Origin: Sphaerotilus natans
Lineage (GTDB): Bacteria > Pseudomonadota > Gammaproteobacteria > Burkholderiales > Burkholderiaceae_C
Assembly: GCF_900156335.1 (NCBI RefSeq)
Contig: NZ_FTMZ01000025.1
Location: forward strand, 1-37,343
DNA length: 37,343 nucleotides
Direction: 5' to 3'
This document shows, piece after piece, positions 16,100-26,918 of the stretch (its first letter is position 1; every line of letters starts with the position of its first letter). Both the position numbers and the translations under genes were made by a program. Below the pieces are notes generated by a model that was given only the letters and a program-made list of their open reading frames with translations, did not search any database and was not told where the DNA came from.

Positions 16100-17362
16100 T
16101 CAGCCCAGGCTCAGCTCGGACTTGACCATGCGGCGGTAGACGCCATACAGGATCAGCGTGGCCGTCAGCAGCACCGCGCCCAGCGCGCAGGCCATGCCCC
16201 AGTTGATCTCGACGTTGGTGTACTGGGCGATGTAGTACGACAGCATCTGGTCGTCGGCGCCGCCCAGCAGCGCCGGCGTCACGTAGTAGCCGATGCTCAG
16301 GATGAAGACCAGCAGCGCGCCGGCCCCCACGCCCGACCAGGTCTGCGGCACATAGACGCGGAAGAAGGCCGCCAGCGGCGAGCTGCCCAGGCTGATGGCC
16401 GCGCGCAGATAGGTCGGCGGCACCGACTTCATCACGCTGTACAGCGGCAGGATCATGAAGGGCAGCAGGATGTGCACCATCGCGATGACCACGCCGGTGC
16501 GGTTGAACAGCAGCGCGAGCGGCTCGTCGATCAGGCCGGTGCCGACCAGCGCCGAGTTGACCAGGCCCTCGCGCTGCAGCAGCACGATCCAGGCCGCGAC
16601 CCGCACCAGGATCGAGGTCCAGAACGGCACCAGCACCAGGATCATCAGCAGGTTGGCGCGGCGCGCCTCCATCGTCGAGAGCCAGTAGGCCAGCGGATAG
16701 GCCAGCAGCAGGCACAGCACCGTGACCACCGCCGAGATGTTGAAGGTGCGCAGCAGGATCTTGCCGAAGACCGCCTGCTCGGTCGGCATGGCCTCGATGT
16801 GGCCGGCGGCGTCGCGGTGCAGGTCGACCGCGGCGAGCAGGTAGTCGGGCGTCCAGCGGCTGGCGTTCTTGGCGATCGCCTGCCAGTAGAGCGCCTCGCC
16901 CCAGCGCGCATCGACCTCGATCAGGCGGTCGCGCGTCTGCTCGGGGCTCAGGCCCTCGCCCAGCGGCAGCGCCCGGTAGGTCTTCATGACCAGCGAGCGC
17001 GCGCCCGGCACCTCGGAGTTCAGGCGCCGCGCCAGCGTGCCGGCCTGCGCGCTGTCGGGCAGCGCACCCAGGTCCTTCGCCAGACCGGCGAAGGCCGCCG
17101 CCGGCGGCAGGTCCTGGCGGTTCCAGCCCGAGAGCGCCCCGCCGGTGTGCACCAGCACGTCGGCCACCTCCGGGTTCTCGACCGCACGCTTGAGCAGCGC
17201 GCCGATCGGCACCAGGAAGGTCAGCAGCAGGAAGACCAGCAGCGGCAGGGTCAGGCTGACGGCCGTCAGCTTGCGGCGGCGCTCGGCGCGCTGGAGGGCA
17301 CGGGCGAGGTCCTGGCCGCGCGGGGCGGCGGCGGCCTGATCGTCGAGGGCGAGGCTGTGCAT
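16100..17362 (-). CDS. polyamine-type ABC transporter permease (PotB-like, long N-terminal insert)
   Basis: A 420-residue permease paired with the PotC-like subunit. One helix lies near residues 38-60. It is followed by about 130 residues of mostly soluble sequence, probably periplasmic, and then five further helices. The ATPase-docking loop is AISLGSSPLAAFFRVYVPQ, followed by SIGYYVTPALLGG. PotB itself is near 280 residues, so the insert between helices 1 and 2 is the main difference. Enlarged first periplasmic loops of this kind do occur in putrescine/opine-type permeases. The upstream binding-protein gene ends 49 bp before it. Confidence 0.88.
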   Translation of the reverse strand: MHSLALDDQAAAAPRGQDLARALQRAERRRKLTAVSLTLPLLVFLLLTFLVPIGALLKRAVENPEVADVLVHTGGALSGWNRQDLPPAAAFAGLAKDLGALPDSAQAGTLARRLNSEVPGARSLVMKTYRALPLGEGLSPEQTRDRLIEVDARWGEALYWQAIAKNASRWTPDYLLAAVDLHRDAAGHIEAMPTEQAVFGKILLRTFNISAVVTVLCLLLAYPLAYWLSTMEARRANLLMILVLVPFWTSILVRVAAWIVLLQREGLVNSALVGTGLIDEPLALLFNRTGVVIAMVHILLPFMILPLYSVMKSVPPTYLRAAISLGSSPLAAFFRVYVPQTWSGVGAGALLVFILSIGYYVTPALLGGADDQMLSYYIAQYTNVEINWGMACALGAVLLTATLILYGVYRRMVKSELSLG

Positions 17363-17411
17363 GGTCGAGGCAGGCGTCAGTCGGGCAGGAGGCGAGGCGC
17401 GTTCGGCGGAC

Positions 17412-18452
17412 TTACTGGGCGGCCCAGGCGGCGAAGCGCTTCTCCAGCGCCTCGCCCTGGTCGGCCCAGAAGGTGATGTCGAACTTCAGCGCGTCCTTCG
17501 AGTTGGCCGGCGAGGTCGGCAGCAGCGCCAGGGTCTTGGCATCCAGGTTGCCCAGGGCCTTGTTGTTGGTCGGGCCGTAGGAGATCAGCTTGGCGTATTC
17601 GGCCTGGGCGGCCGGCTGCGAGGCCGAGGCGATGAACTTCATCGCCAGGTCCTTGTTCGGCGTGCCCTTCGGGATGACCCAGTAGTCCAGGTCATAGATG
17701 CCGCCGGTCCAGCTGATCTGCAGGTTCTTGCCTTCGCGCTGCGCGGCGTCGATGCGGCCGTTGTAGGCGGTGGTCATGACCACGTCACCGGCGACCAGGA
17801 ACTGCGGCGGCTGCGCGCCGGCTTCCCACCACTGGATCGAGGGCTTGAGCTCGGTCATCTTCTTGAACGCGCGCTCGGCGCCGGCCGGCGTGCCCAGCAC
17901 CTTGTAGACGTCCTTCGACGGCACGCCGTCGGCCATCAGCGCGAACTCGAGGTTGTAGCGCGCGCCCTTGCGCATGCCGCGCTTGCCGGCGAACTTCCTG
18001 GTGTCCCAGAAATCGGCCCAGGTCTTGGGGCCGTCCTTCAGCTTGTCGCCGTTGTAGGCCATGACGGTCGACCAGATGAAGATGCCGACGCCGCACTCCT
18101 GCACCGCCGCCGGCTGGAAGTCGGCCTTGTTGCCGACCTTGGCCCAGTCGATCTTCTCGAACAGGCCCTCGTCGCAGCCGCGTGCCGCGTCCGGGCTCTC
18201 GACCTCGACGACGTCCCAGGTCACCTTCTTCGTCTCGACCATGGCCTTGATCTTGGCCTGTTCGCCGTTGTATTCGACGCCGACGATCTTGGTGCCGGTG
18301 GCCTTCTCGAAGGGCTCGACATAGGCCTTCTTCTGCGCGTTGCCATTGGCCCCGCCGAAGTTGACGACGGTCAGCTGGCTCTGCGCGAGCGCCGAGCCGG
18401 CCAGCAGCGAGGCCGCGGCGGCCACGACCAGGGAAACGGTAGCGTTCTTCAT
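17412..18452 (-). CDS. periplasmic substrate-binding protein of the polyamine/guanidino ABC transporter
   Basis: A 346-residue exported binding protein (SBP_bac family, PotD/PotF-like). A cleavable signal peptide ends at GSALAQ (about residue 24), followed by LTVVNFGGANGNAQKKAYVE. Interior landmarks include WDVVEVESPDAARGCDEG and TWADFWDTRKF. GAGGAA eight bases before the ATG at 18452 is a good ribosome site. It is the second gene of the five-gene operon, between the ATPase and the permeases. The family binds polyamines, iron or related cations; ligand choice here is inferred from the neighbouring ureohydrolase and aminotransferase. Confidence 0.9.
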   Translation of the reverse strand: MKNATVSLVVAAAASLLAGSALAQSQLTVVNFGGANGNAQKKAYVEPFEKATGTKIVGVEYNGEQAKIKAMVETKKVTWDVVEVESPDAARGCDEGLFEKIDWAKVGNKADFQPAAVQECGVGIFIWSTVMAYNGDKLKDGPKTWADFWDTRKFAGKRGMRKGARYNLEFALMADGVPSKDVYKVLGTPAGAERAFKKMTELKPSIQWWEAGAQPPQFLVAGDVVMTTAYNGRIDAAQREGKNLQISWTGGIYDLDYWVIPKGTPNKDLAMKFIASASQPAAQAEYAKLISYGPTNNKALGNLDAKTLALLPTSPANSKDALKFDITFWADQGEALEKRFAAWAAQ

Positions 18453-18515
18453 GACGAGGGTTCCTCTGTGAGAGCGGAAGGGGCGGGGGAAAAAAGGAAG
18501 GAAAGGGCGGACGGC

Positions 18516-19601
18516 TCAGGCGTAGACGCGCAGGAACTGCGGCGCGATGCGCAGCCACACCGGCTGGCCGGCCTGCGGCGCCTGGTCGCCCAGCGGCACC
18601 TTGACGGTGGCCTGGGCCTGGCCGGCCACCGCGCAGCGCAGGCGCAGGTGGTCGCCGAAGTAGATGACGTCGTTGATCGCGGCCTGGATGATGTTGCTGT
18701 CGTTGGCCGCCGGCTGGGTCAGCATCGCCTCGATGCGCTCCGGGCGCACCGAGGCGGTCACGCGGCTGCCGGGCTGGACCTGGTTGACGTTGACGCCGGC
18801 CAGGCGCTCGCCGGTGGGCAGCACCAGCTCGCAGCGGCCGTGGTGGTCGTCGGCGCCCAGCGTGCCCTCCAGCACCGTGCTGTCGCCGACGAAGCCGGCG
18901 ACGAAGCGGTTCGAGGGCGTCTCGTAGAGGCGGTCGACGATGTCGATCTGCTGGATCAGGCCGTCGTTGAAGACGGCAACGCGGTCGCTCATCGTCAGCG
19001 CCTCGCCCTGGTCGTGCGTGACGTAGACGAAGGTCACGCCGAGCTGGCGGTGCAGCTCCTTCAGCTCGATCTGCATGTGCTCGCGCAGCTGCTTGTCGAG
19101 TGCGCCCAGCGGCTCGTCCATCAGCACCAGCTGCGGCTCGAACACCAGCGCACGCGCCAGCGCCACGCGCTGCTGCTGGCCGCCGGAGAGCTGCGAGGGA
19201 AAACGGTCACCCTTGCCGCCGAGCTGCACCATGTCGAGCGCGCGCGCCACGCGCTTGTCGATGTCCACCTTGGGCACCTTGCGCACCGTCAGCGGATAGG
19301 CCACGTTGGCCGCCACCGTCATGTGCGGGAACAGCGCGTAGTTCTGGAACACCATGCCGAAGTTGCGCTTGTGCGGCGGCGTGCGGGTGATGGGCTTGCC
19401 GTCGAGCAGGATCTCGCCGGCGGTGGGCGACTCGAAGCCGGCCAGCATCATCAGCGTGGTGGTCTTGCCCGAACCCGACGGGCCCAGCAGCGACAGGAAC
19501 TCGCCGCGGCGGATGTCCAGATCGAGATTGCGCACCACCAGACTCAGACCGTCATAGGTCTTCTGGACGCCTTTGAATTGAACCAGGGCAGGGTTGCTCA
19601 T
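18516..19601 (-). CDS. ABC transporter ATP-binding protein (PotA-like)
   Basis: A 361-residue ATPase with Walker A GPSGSGKTT (about 40-48), Q-loop MVFQNYALFPHM, signature LSGGQQQRVALARAL, Walker B LVLMDEPLGALD and the H-loop histidine in VTHDQGEA. The C-terminal third is a TOBE domain. The start at 19601 (MSNPALVQFKG) fits the family; an open frame continues to 19715 but that part is unlike any ATPase and covers the promoter. It is the first gene of the operon running leftward. The three-box operator lies about 113 bp upstream, giving an untranslated leader of roughly 80 bases. Confidence 0.93.
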   Translation of the reverse strand: MSNPALVQFKGVQKTYDGLSLVVRNLDLDIRRGEFLSLLGPSGSGKTTTLMMLAGFESPTAGEILLDGKPITRTPPHKRNFGMVFQNYALFPHMTVAANVAYPLTVRKVPKVDIDKRVARALDMVQLGGKGDRFPSQLSGGQQQRVALARALVFEPQLVLMDEPLGALDKQLREHMQIELKELHRQLGVTFVYVTHDQGEALTMSDRVAVFNDGLIQQIDIVDRLYETPSNRFVAGFVGDSTVLEGTLGADDHHGRCELVLPTGERLAGVNVNQVQPGSRVTASVRPERIEAMLTQPAANDSNIIQAAINDVIYFGDHLRLRCAVAGQAQATVKVPLGDQAPQAGQPVWLRIAPQFLRVYA

Positions 19602-19685
19602 CGTCTTCGGGTGCTCGGGAGTGGATCGGGGAAAGGCTCGACGCGGGGCGCGGCGGACAAGGGGTCCGTGCTGCAGGACGCCCGG

Positions 19686-19768
19686 ACTGTAGGAGGGGGC
19701 TTGTCGCGACAACATGCACAGACAGGGCCCGACGCCGACGCACTGTGCAGGCGGTACTGCCTGTACAG
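19686..19768 (-). promoter_or_regulatory. MocR-type three-box operator and promoter of the ABC/ureohydrolase operon
   Basis: Three related boxes occur on the + strand: ATGCACAG (19714-19721), CTGTGCAG (19743-19750, inside CACTGTGCAGG) and the palindrome CTGTACAG (19761-19768). On the minus strand a -10-like TACAGT (19691-19686) lies 22 bases beyond the first box, which would therefore overlap the poorly conserved -35 region. The same boxes, spacings and -10 position recur at 21713-21795. This is what an activator-dependent MocR promoter looks like. The regulator encoded at 21841 is the obvious candidate. Confidence 0.75.
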
Positions 19769-20252
19769 ACTTGCCCTCTGTTCAAGAGCGGTGCGGCATG
19801 TCTGGCACTGGTGCGGTGCATGCCCCGAAAAGAGGCTTGGGTACCGCAAAGCCCTGCTGAAATCGTTTTCGATGCGGTGGAAACGCACAAAATTCGCCCC
19901 AATGCGCGCCATCAGGCCCGGGCGATGGACAGAAAAATTTTTCCGGCTCACGCGCCATGTTGCAGAAAGTTGACAGCGTGCCGAAGGGGAGTCGCCGCTG
20001 CTCCGGCTTGGAGCAGGTCCGGATTTCAGGCCTTCCTGTCATTTTAAATACTAACAGCTACGCGATTTGCAAACCGCTAAACGCAGAACCCGGCTGTACA
20101 GGTTCAAGCTGCTAATTCGCTTCAGAGCCTTCCGGCTTCGCCGGCAGTCTTGAAAAATAAAGGCGCTTTTGGCCGGCCTCGTGGTCGTCGAGGCGGAGGA
20201 CGAGAGGAGACGAGAGGAGGGATGAAGCGGGGATGGGGGCGGGGTGGTCGTG

Positions 20253-20343
20253 CGTGGGTCCTCGCCTTCGCGAGGATGACGGGAAACTCGTCTCCGTCAT
20301 GCCCATCCCTTCATCGTCATGCCCGCGAAGGCGGGCACCCACG
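20253..20343. repeat. paired palindromic repeat downstream of gabT
   Basis: Arm A (20253-20281) is identical to the arm A copies at 5909 and 14080. Arm B (20315-20343) differs from the others by GAA in place of GCA in the loop. The pair sits just past the stop of the minus-strand aminotransferase gene, where a folded RNA could terminate or protect its transcript. GTCTCCGTCATGCCC at about 20290-20304 is a further partial B copy. Confidence 0.8.
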
Positions 20344-20358
20344 CCACCCCCCGGACCG

Positions 20359-21663
20359 TCAGGCCGTCGCGTCGAAGCAGTCCGACAGCAGCGCCAGGCC
20401 TTCGTCGAGCACCGCGTCGGAGGCGGTCAGCGGCACCAGGATGCGGATGACGTTGGCGTACACGCCGCACGACAGCAGGATCAGGCCCCGGCGCAGGGCT
20501 TCCGCGACGATGCGGCGGGTGCGGTCGGCGTCCGGGCGGGCCAGATCACCGTCGGTGAACAGCTCGATGGCGATCATCGCGCCGGGGCCGCGGATGTCGC
20601 CAATCGCGCTGTGACGCTCGGCGATCTGCTTCAGGCCGGCCTTCAGGCGCTCGCCCACCGCCTGGCTGCGCTCCAGCAGCTTTTCCTTCTCGAAGGTCTC
20701 GATCACCGCCAGCGCCGCGGCGCAGGCCAGCGGGTTGCCCGAGTAGGTGCCGCCCAGGCCGCCCGGGGCCGGCGCGTCCATCACCTCGGCGCGGCCGATG
20801 ATCGCCGACAGCGGGAAGCCACCGCCCAGCGACTTGGCCATCGTGATGATGTCCGGCGCCACGCCCGCCTGCTCGAACCAGCTTTCGCAGGCCAGCCAGC
20901 GGCCGGTGCGGCCGGCGCCGGTCTGGACCTCGTCGGCGATCAGCAGGATGCCGTGGCGGTCGCACAGCTCGCGCAGCGCCTTGACGAAGTCGATCGGGGC
21001 CTCGTAGAAGCCACCTTCGCCCTGCACCGGTTCCAGGATGATCGCGGCCACGCGCGAAGGCTCGACGTCGTACTTGAACAGCGCCTCGATCGAGGCCATC
21101 GCGTCGGCGGTGCTCACGCCGTGCAGCGCGCAGGGGAACTTGGCGTGGTAGACCTCGGCCGGGAAGGGGCCGAAGCCGACCTTGTACGGCACGACCTTGC
21201 CGGTCAGTGCCATGCCCATCATCGTGCGGCCGTGGAAGCCGCCGCCGAAGGCGATGACCGCCGAGCGCTTGGTGTAGGCCCGCGCGACCTTGACCGCGTT
21301 CTCGACCGCCTCGGCGCCGGTGGTCATGAAGAAGCTCTTCTTTGCGAAGGCGCCCGGGGCCATCGTGTTCAGGCGCTCGGCCAGCTCGACGTAGGGCTCG
21401 TAGGCCAGCACCTGGAAGCAGGTGTGCGTGACGCGGTCGAGCTGCGCCTTGACCGCCTCGACCAGCGCCGGGTGGCGGTGGCCGGTGTTCAGCACCGCGA
21501 TGCCACCGGCGAAGTCGATCAGGCGACGGCCCTCGACGTCCCAGACCTCGGCGTTCTCGGCCCGGTCGACGAAGACTTCGTGGGCCTGGCCCAGCCCGGC
21601 GGGCAGGGCGGCGCGGCGGCGGGCCATCAGGGCGGCGTTGGTCAGGTTCGGTTCGCGTTGCAT
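20359..21663 (-). CDS. gabT: 4-aminobutyrate aminotransferase (GabT family, class III)
   Basis: A 434-residue PLP enzyme that moves the amino group of 4-aminobutyrate (or a close omega-amino acid) to 2-oxoglutarate, giving succinic semialdehyde. Class III landmarks are present: TTGAEAVENAVKVARA, FHGRTMMGMALTGK, EPVQGEGGF, the cofactor-contacting IADEVQTGAGRTG and the Schiff-base lysine in MAKSLGGG (about 277). The start ATG at 21663 (MQREPNLTN) matches the usual N-terminus. It is divergent from a MocR regulator, and the shared 178-bp gap carries the three-box operator. A succinic-semialdehyde dehydrogenase is not in the window. Related omega-aminotransferases for 5-aminovalerate share these motifs, so substrate is likely but not certain. 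Confidence 0.9.
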   Translation of the reverse strand: MQREPNLTNAALMARRRAALPAGLGQAHEVFVDRAENAEVWDVEGRRLIDFAGGIAVLNTGHRHPALVEAVKAQLDRVTHTCFQVLAYEPYVELAERLNTMAPGAFAKKSFFMTTGAEAVENAVKVARAYTKRSAVIAFGGGFHGRTMMGMALTGKVVPYKVGFGPFPAEVYHAKFPCALHGVSTADAMASIEALFKYDVEPSRVAAIILEPVQGEGGFYEAPIDFVKALRELCDRHGILLIADEVQTGAGRTGRWLACESWFEQAGVAPDIITMAKSLGGGFPLSAIIGRAEVMDAPAPGGLGGTYSGNPLACAAALAVIETFEKEKLLERSQAVGERLKAGLKQIAERHSAIGDIRGPGAMIAIELFTDGDLARPDADRTRRIVAEALRRGLILLSCGVYANVIRILVPLTASDAVLDEGLALLSDCFDATA

Positions 21664-21712
21664 CGGGGAGGGTCCTGGCAGGGTGAGTCGGGGTCGGGAA
21701 TCGAAGGCTTCG

Positions 21713-21795
21713 ACTCTAGGGGCGGGCCCGGGCACGGACCATGTACAGCGCGCGCGATCGGCTTGCGCACTGTGCAGGTTCCGGCACCGGTACAG
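21713..21795. promoter_or_regulatory. MocR-type three-box operator between gabT and mocR
   Basis: Boxes ATGTACAG (21741-21748), CTGTGCAG (21770-21777, inside CACTGTGCAGG) and CGGTACAG (21788-21795) repeat those at 19714-19768 with the same gaps (21 bases between boxes 1 and 2, 10 between boxes 2 and 3). For the minus-strand gabT, a -10-like TAGAGT (21718-21713) again lies 22 bases beyond box 1. On the + strand a candidate -10 TAGACT (21824-21829) for the regulator gene lies downstream of box 3, which would allow autoregulation. Confidence 0.75.
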
Positions 21796-21840
21796 CCGCG
21801 GCGAGCGGGGGCCGGCACGGCGCTAGACTTGTCGCCAGCC

Positions 21841-23295
21841 ATGTTCACTCTCCAGCCCCAGTCCTCCATCCCGCTGGTCACCCAGATCGTCGACGGCCTG
21901 CGCCGCCTGATCGACGACGGGTCCCTGCGTGCCGGCACCAAGGTGCCTTCGATCCGCCAGTTCGCCCATGCGCACGAGGTCAGCGTCTTTACCGTCGTCG
22001 AGGCCTACGACCGCCTGGTCGCGCTCGGCTACCTGGTGTCGCGGCCGCATTCCGGCTTCTTCGTGCGCAAGCGCGCGGCGGTCGAGAACCGCGAATCCGG
22101 CCCGCCCGGCGTGCCCGGCGGCGGCTACAGCTTCGATTCGGCCTGGTACCTGCGCAAGATCTTCGAGAACCGCCATCTGTCGATGAAGGCCGGCTGCGGC
22201 TGGCTGCCGCACGAGTGGCTGTTCGAGGACGGCGTGCGCCGCAGCCTGCGTGCGCTGGCGGCCGACAGCATCGACCTGGGCGGCTACGGCGATCCCAAGG
22301 GCTTCCCGTCGCTGCGCGAGTTCATCCGCGACGCGATGGCCGAGCAGGAGATCGCCATCGCGCCCGAGCAGGTGCTGCTCACGCAGGGCTCCAGCCAGGC
22401 GCTCGATCTGGCCGCGCGCCGCCTGGTGCGCGCAGGCGACGCGGTGCTGGTCGACGACCCCGGCTACGCCAACCTGCTGTTCTCGCTGCGCTTCGCCGGC
22501 GCCAAGCTGGTGGGCGTGCCGCGCACGCCGCACGGCTATGACCTGCCCACGCTCGAGAAGCTCATCGTCGAGCACCGCCCGAAGGTCTTCTTCACCCAGC
22601 CGCGCCTGCAGAGCCCGACCGGCTCGACCGCGCAGCTCGCGCACCTGCACCGGGTGCTGCAGCTGGCCGAGAAGCATGACTTCCTCGTCGTCGAGAACGA
22701 CATCTACGTCGACCTGGACCCGGAGCCGCGCCCGTCGCTGGCCAGCCTGGACCAGCTCTCGCGGGTGATCTATGTCGGCAGCTATTCCAAGACCATCTCG
22801 CCGAACCTGCGCGTGGGCTATCTGGTGGCGCACCCGGACCTGATCGAGGACCTGGCGCAGCTGAAGATGATCTCGGGCCTGACCTCGTCGGAGTTCAGCG
22901 AGCGGCTGGTCTATGGCGCGCTGACCGAGGGGCGCTGGCGCAAGCACCTGAAGGCGCTGCGCGACCGCCTGGCCGAGGCGCACCAGCGGGTCGCGGGACG
23001 GCTGGCGCGCCTCGGCTTCGAGATCTTCTCCGAGCCGAAGGCCGGCATGTTCCTGTGGGCGCGCCATCCGCAGCTGCCCGACGCCGGCGCGCTCTCCAAC
23101 CAGGCCGCCGAGAGCGACATCATGCTCGGCCCCGGCCACCTGTTCACCGCCACGATGCAGCCCACCGCCTGGATCCGCTTCAACGTCGCCTTCTGCGGCG
23201 AGGAGCGCCTGTTCGACTTCCTCGCCGAGCGCATCCGCGCCGGAGGGCGCGACAGCGGCGACTCGGGCGACCGCCCCGAGGGCGAACTTCTATAA
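21841..23295 (+). CDS. MocR-family regulator (GabR-like) of the guanidino/GABA locus
   Basis: A 484-residue fusion of a GntR-type winged helix (about residues 8-75; SLRAGTKVPSIRQFA, SVFTVVEAYDRLVALGYLV) with an aminotransferase-like effector domain. PLP landmarks include GSSQALDLAARRL (about 183), ENDIYVDL (about 286) and SYSK with the Schiff-base lysine near 317. In GabR, PLP and GABA bind this domain and switch on gabT; that mechanism fits the divergent gabT here. The start ATG at 21841 has no clear ribosome site and lies only about a dozen bases past a -10-like TAGACT, so the message may be nearly leaderless. The frame is open far upstream, but that part is antisense to gabT. The -10 of alaS overlaps its stop codon. 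Confidence 0.88.
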   Translation: MFTLQPQSSIPLVTQIVDGLRRLIDDGSLRAGTKVPSIRQFAHAHEVSVFTVVEAYDRLVALGYLVSRPHSGFFVRKRAAVENRESGPPGVPGGGYSFDSAWYLRKIFENRHLSMKAGCGWLPHEWLFEDGVRRSLRALAADSIDLGGYGDPKGFPSLREFIRDAMAEQEIAIAPEQVLLTQGSSQALDLAARRLVRAGDAVLVDDPGYANLLFSLRFAGAKLVGVPRTPHGYDLPTLEKLIVEHRPKVFFTQPRLQSPTGSTAQLAHLHRVLQLAEKHDFLVVENDIYVDLDPEPRPSLASLDQLSRVIYVGSYSKTISPNLRVGYLVAHPDLIEDLAQLKMISGLTSSEFSERLVYGALTEGRWRKHLKALRDRLAEAHQRVAGRLARLGFEIFSEPKAGMFLWARHPQLPDAGALSNQAAESDIMLGPGHLFTATMQPTAWIRFNVAFCGEERLFDFLAERIRAGGRDSGDSGDRPEGELL

Positions 23296-23296
23296 T
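23291..23296 (+). promoter_or_regulatory. consensus -10 element for alaS
   Basis: TATAAT matches the sigma-70 consensus exactly and overlaps the stop codon of the upstream regulator gene. A transcript would start near 23303, leaving a leader of about 50 bases before the alaS ATG at 23353. No good -35 hexamer is visible 16-18 bases upstream, so the assignment rests on the -10 alone. Confidence 0.5.
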
Positions 23297-23352
23297 CGAA
23301 AACTTTGCTCCGCTCACCCCAGGCCACCCGGCCAGCCGTCGAAAGCCCAAGG

Positions 23353-25995
<2,643 letters not shown>

Positions 25996-26014
25996 CGACA
26001 CACCCTTGAAGCAC

Positions 26015-26049
26015 AAGGCCCCGGTCGCTCACGCGGCCGGGGCCTTTTT
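26015..26049 (+). terminator. intrinsic terminator of alaS
   Basis: A 10-bp perfect stem, AAGGCCCCGG (26015-26024) with CCGGGGCCTT (26037-26046), closes a 12-base loop and is followed by a T-run to 26049. It lies 20 bases after the alaS stop. The opposite strand has only a short T-run, so it probably stops ppiC transcription less well. Confidence 0.85.
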
Positions 26050-26070
26050 GCCGGGGATCTCAGTCGTGGA

Positions 26071-26877
26071 TCACTGAGCGCCGAACTTGTAGTCGGTGCG
26101 GGCCTTGTTCTTCAGGTCGTCGCGGTACTTGGCCAGCTTCTGCTGCTGGGCGCGCTGCGCCAGCTGCGGCTTGACTTCGTCGAAGGACGGGAAGGCGGCG
26201 GTGCGGCTGTCTTCCAGCAGGATGACGTGGTAGCCGAACTGGCTCTTCACAGGCTCTTCGGTGAACTTGCCCTTGGCGAGCTTGGTCATGGCCTGCGAGA
26301 ACTCGGGCACGAAGTTGCCCGGCGAGGCCCAGTCGAGGTCGCCGCCGTTCGGTGCCGAGCCCGGATCCTTCGAGTTGGCCTTGGCCAGCTCGATGAAGCT
26401 CGCGCCGCCCTTGAGCTGGGCGATCAGCGCCTTGGCCTCGTCTTCCTTCTCGACCAGGATGTGGCGGGCGCGGTACTCGCTGCCGCTGTTGGCCGACTTG
26501 ATCTGCTCGTACTCGGCCTTCAGGTCGTCGTCGCTGACCGGGCTGGTCTTCTGGTAGTTGTTGAACAGCTCGCGGATCAGCAGGCTCTGACGGGCGACTT
26601 CCATCTGCGCGCGGAATTCCGGATCGCGCTGCAGGCCGCGACGCTCGGCTTCCTGGACGAAGATCTCGCGCAGCACGATCTCGTCACGAACCTGCTGCTC
26701 CAGCTCCGGCGTGCGTTCCTGGCCACCCTGCTTGGTGATCTGGGTCATGAACGATTCGAAGCGCGCCTTCGGCACGGCCTTGCCGTTGACGATGGCGATG
26801 TTCTGGGCCGAGGCCAGGGCCGGCAGCAGCGCCGCGGCGAGGGCGACGGCGGAAACAGCGATCGAGAGCTTCTTCAT
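26071..26877 (-). CDS. periplasmic parvulin-type peptidyl-prolyl isomerase
   Basis: A 268-residue exported PpiC-type foldase. A signal peptide ends at ALASAQ (about residue 25). An N-terminal helical SurA-like segment (about 30-130) is followed by the parvulin domain (about 135-230), with the typical ARHILVEKEDEAKALI, GGDLDWASPGNFVPEF and SQFGYHVILLED blocks. It should assist folding of envelope proteins. It lies third in a yciB-bolA-ppiC block that is familiar from Burkholderiales genomes. No strong ribosome site precedes the ATG. The C-terminus is basic and charged. Confidence 0.9.
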   Translation of the reverse strand: MKKLSIAVSAVALAAALLPALASAQNIAIVNGKAVPKARFESFMTQITKQGGQERTPELEQQVRDEIVLREIFVQEAERRGLQRDPEFRAQMEVARQSLLIRELFNNYQKTSPVSDDDLKAEYEQIKSANSGSEYRARHILVEKEDEAKALIAQLKGGASFIELAKANSKDPGSAPNGGDLDWASPGNFVPEFSQAMTKLAKGKFTEEPVKSQFGYHVILLEDSRTAAFPSFDEVKPQLAQRAQQQKLAKYRDDLKNKARTDYKFGAQ

Positions 26878-26918
26878 GGAGTGGGAGAGCCTTTGCTTTG
26901 TTCAGCGTTCGGTGTCGC

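Larger units (their letters stand above)
19602..20358. other. 757-bp intergenic region: promoter of the transporter operon plus a repeat pair
   Basis: There is no convincing gene here on either strand: the open frames present (for example 19745-20047) lack ribosome sites and family resemblance. The left part holds the -10 and three-box operator at 19686-19768. The middle (about 19900-20160) is clearly more A/T-rich than the surroundings and includes the short palindrome AAAAATTTTT (19932-19941) and a lone CTGTACAG at 20094-20101. The right part holds the palindromic repeat pair at 20253-20343. A small RNA in the A/T-rich part cannot be excluded, but I see no terminator for one. Confidence 0.6.

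Noticed and set aside
19745-20047. Open frame of 100 codons in the 757-bp gap
   Set aside because: It starts inside the three-box operator, has no ribosome site and no family resemblance. Frames on the opposite strand (19598-19951, 19782-20042) are equally unconvincing.
20233-23295. Single 1020-codon frame covering the MocR gene and about 1600 bases upstream
   Set aside because: The upstream part is antisense to gabT and runs through the operator. The winged-helix domain begins properly at the ATG at 21841.
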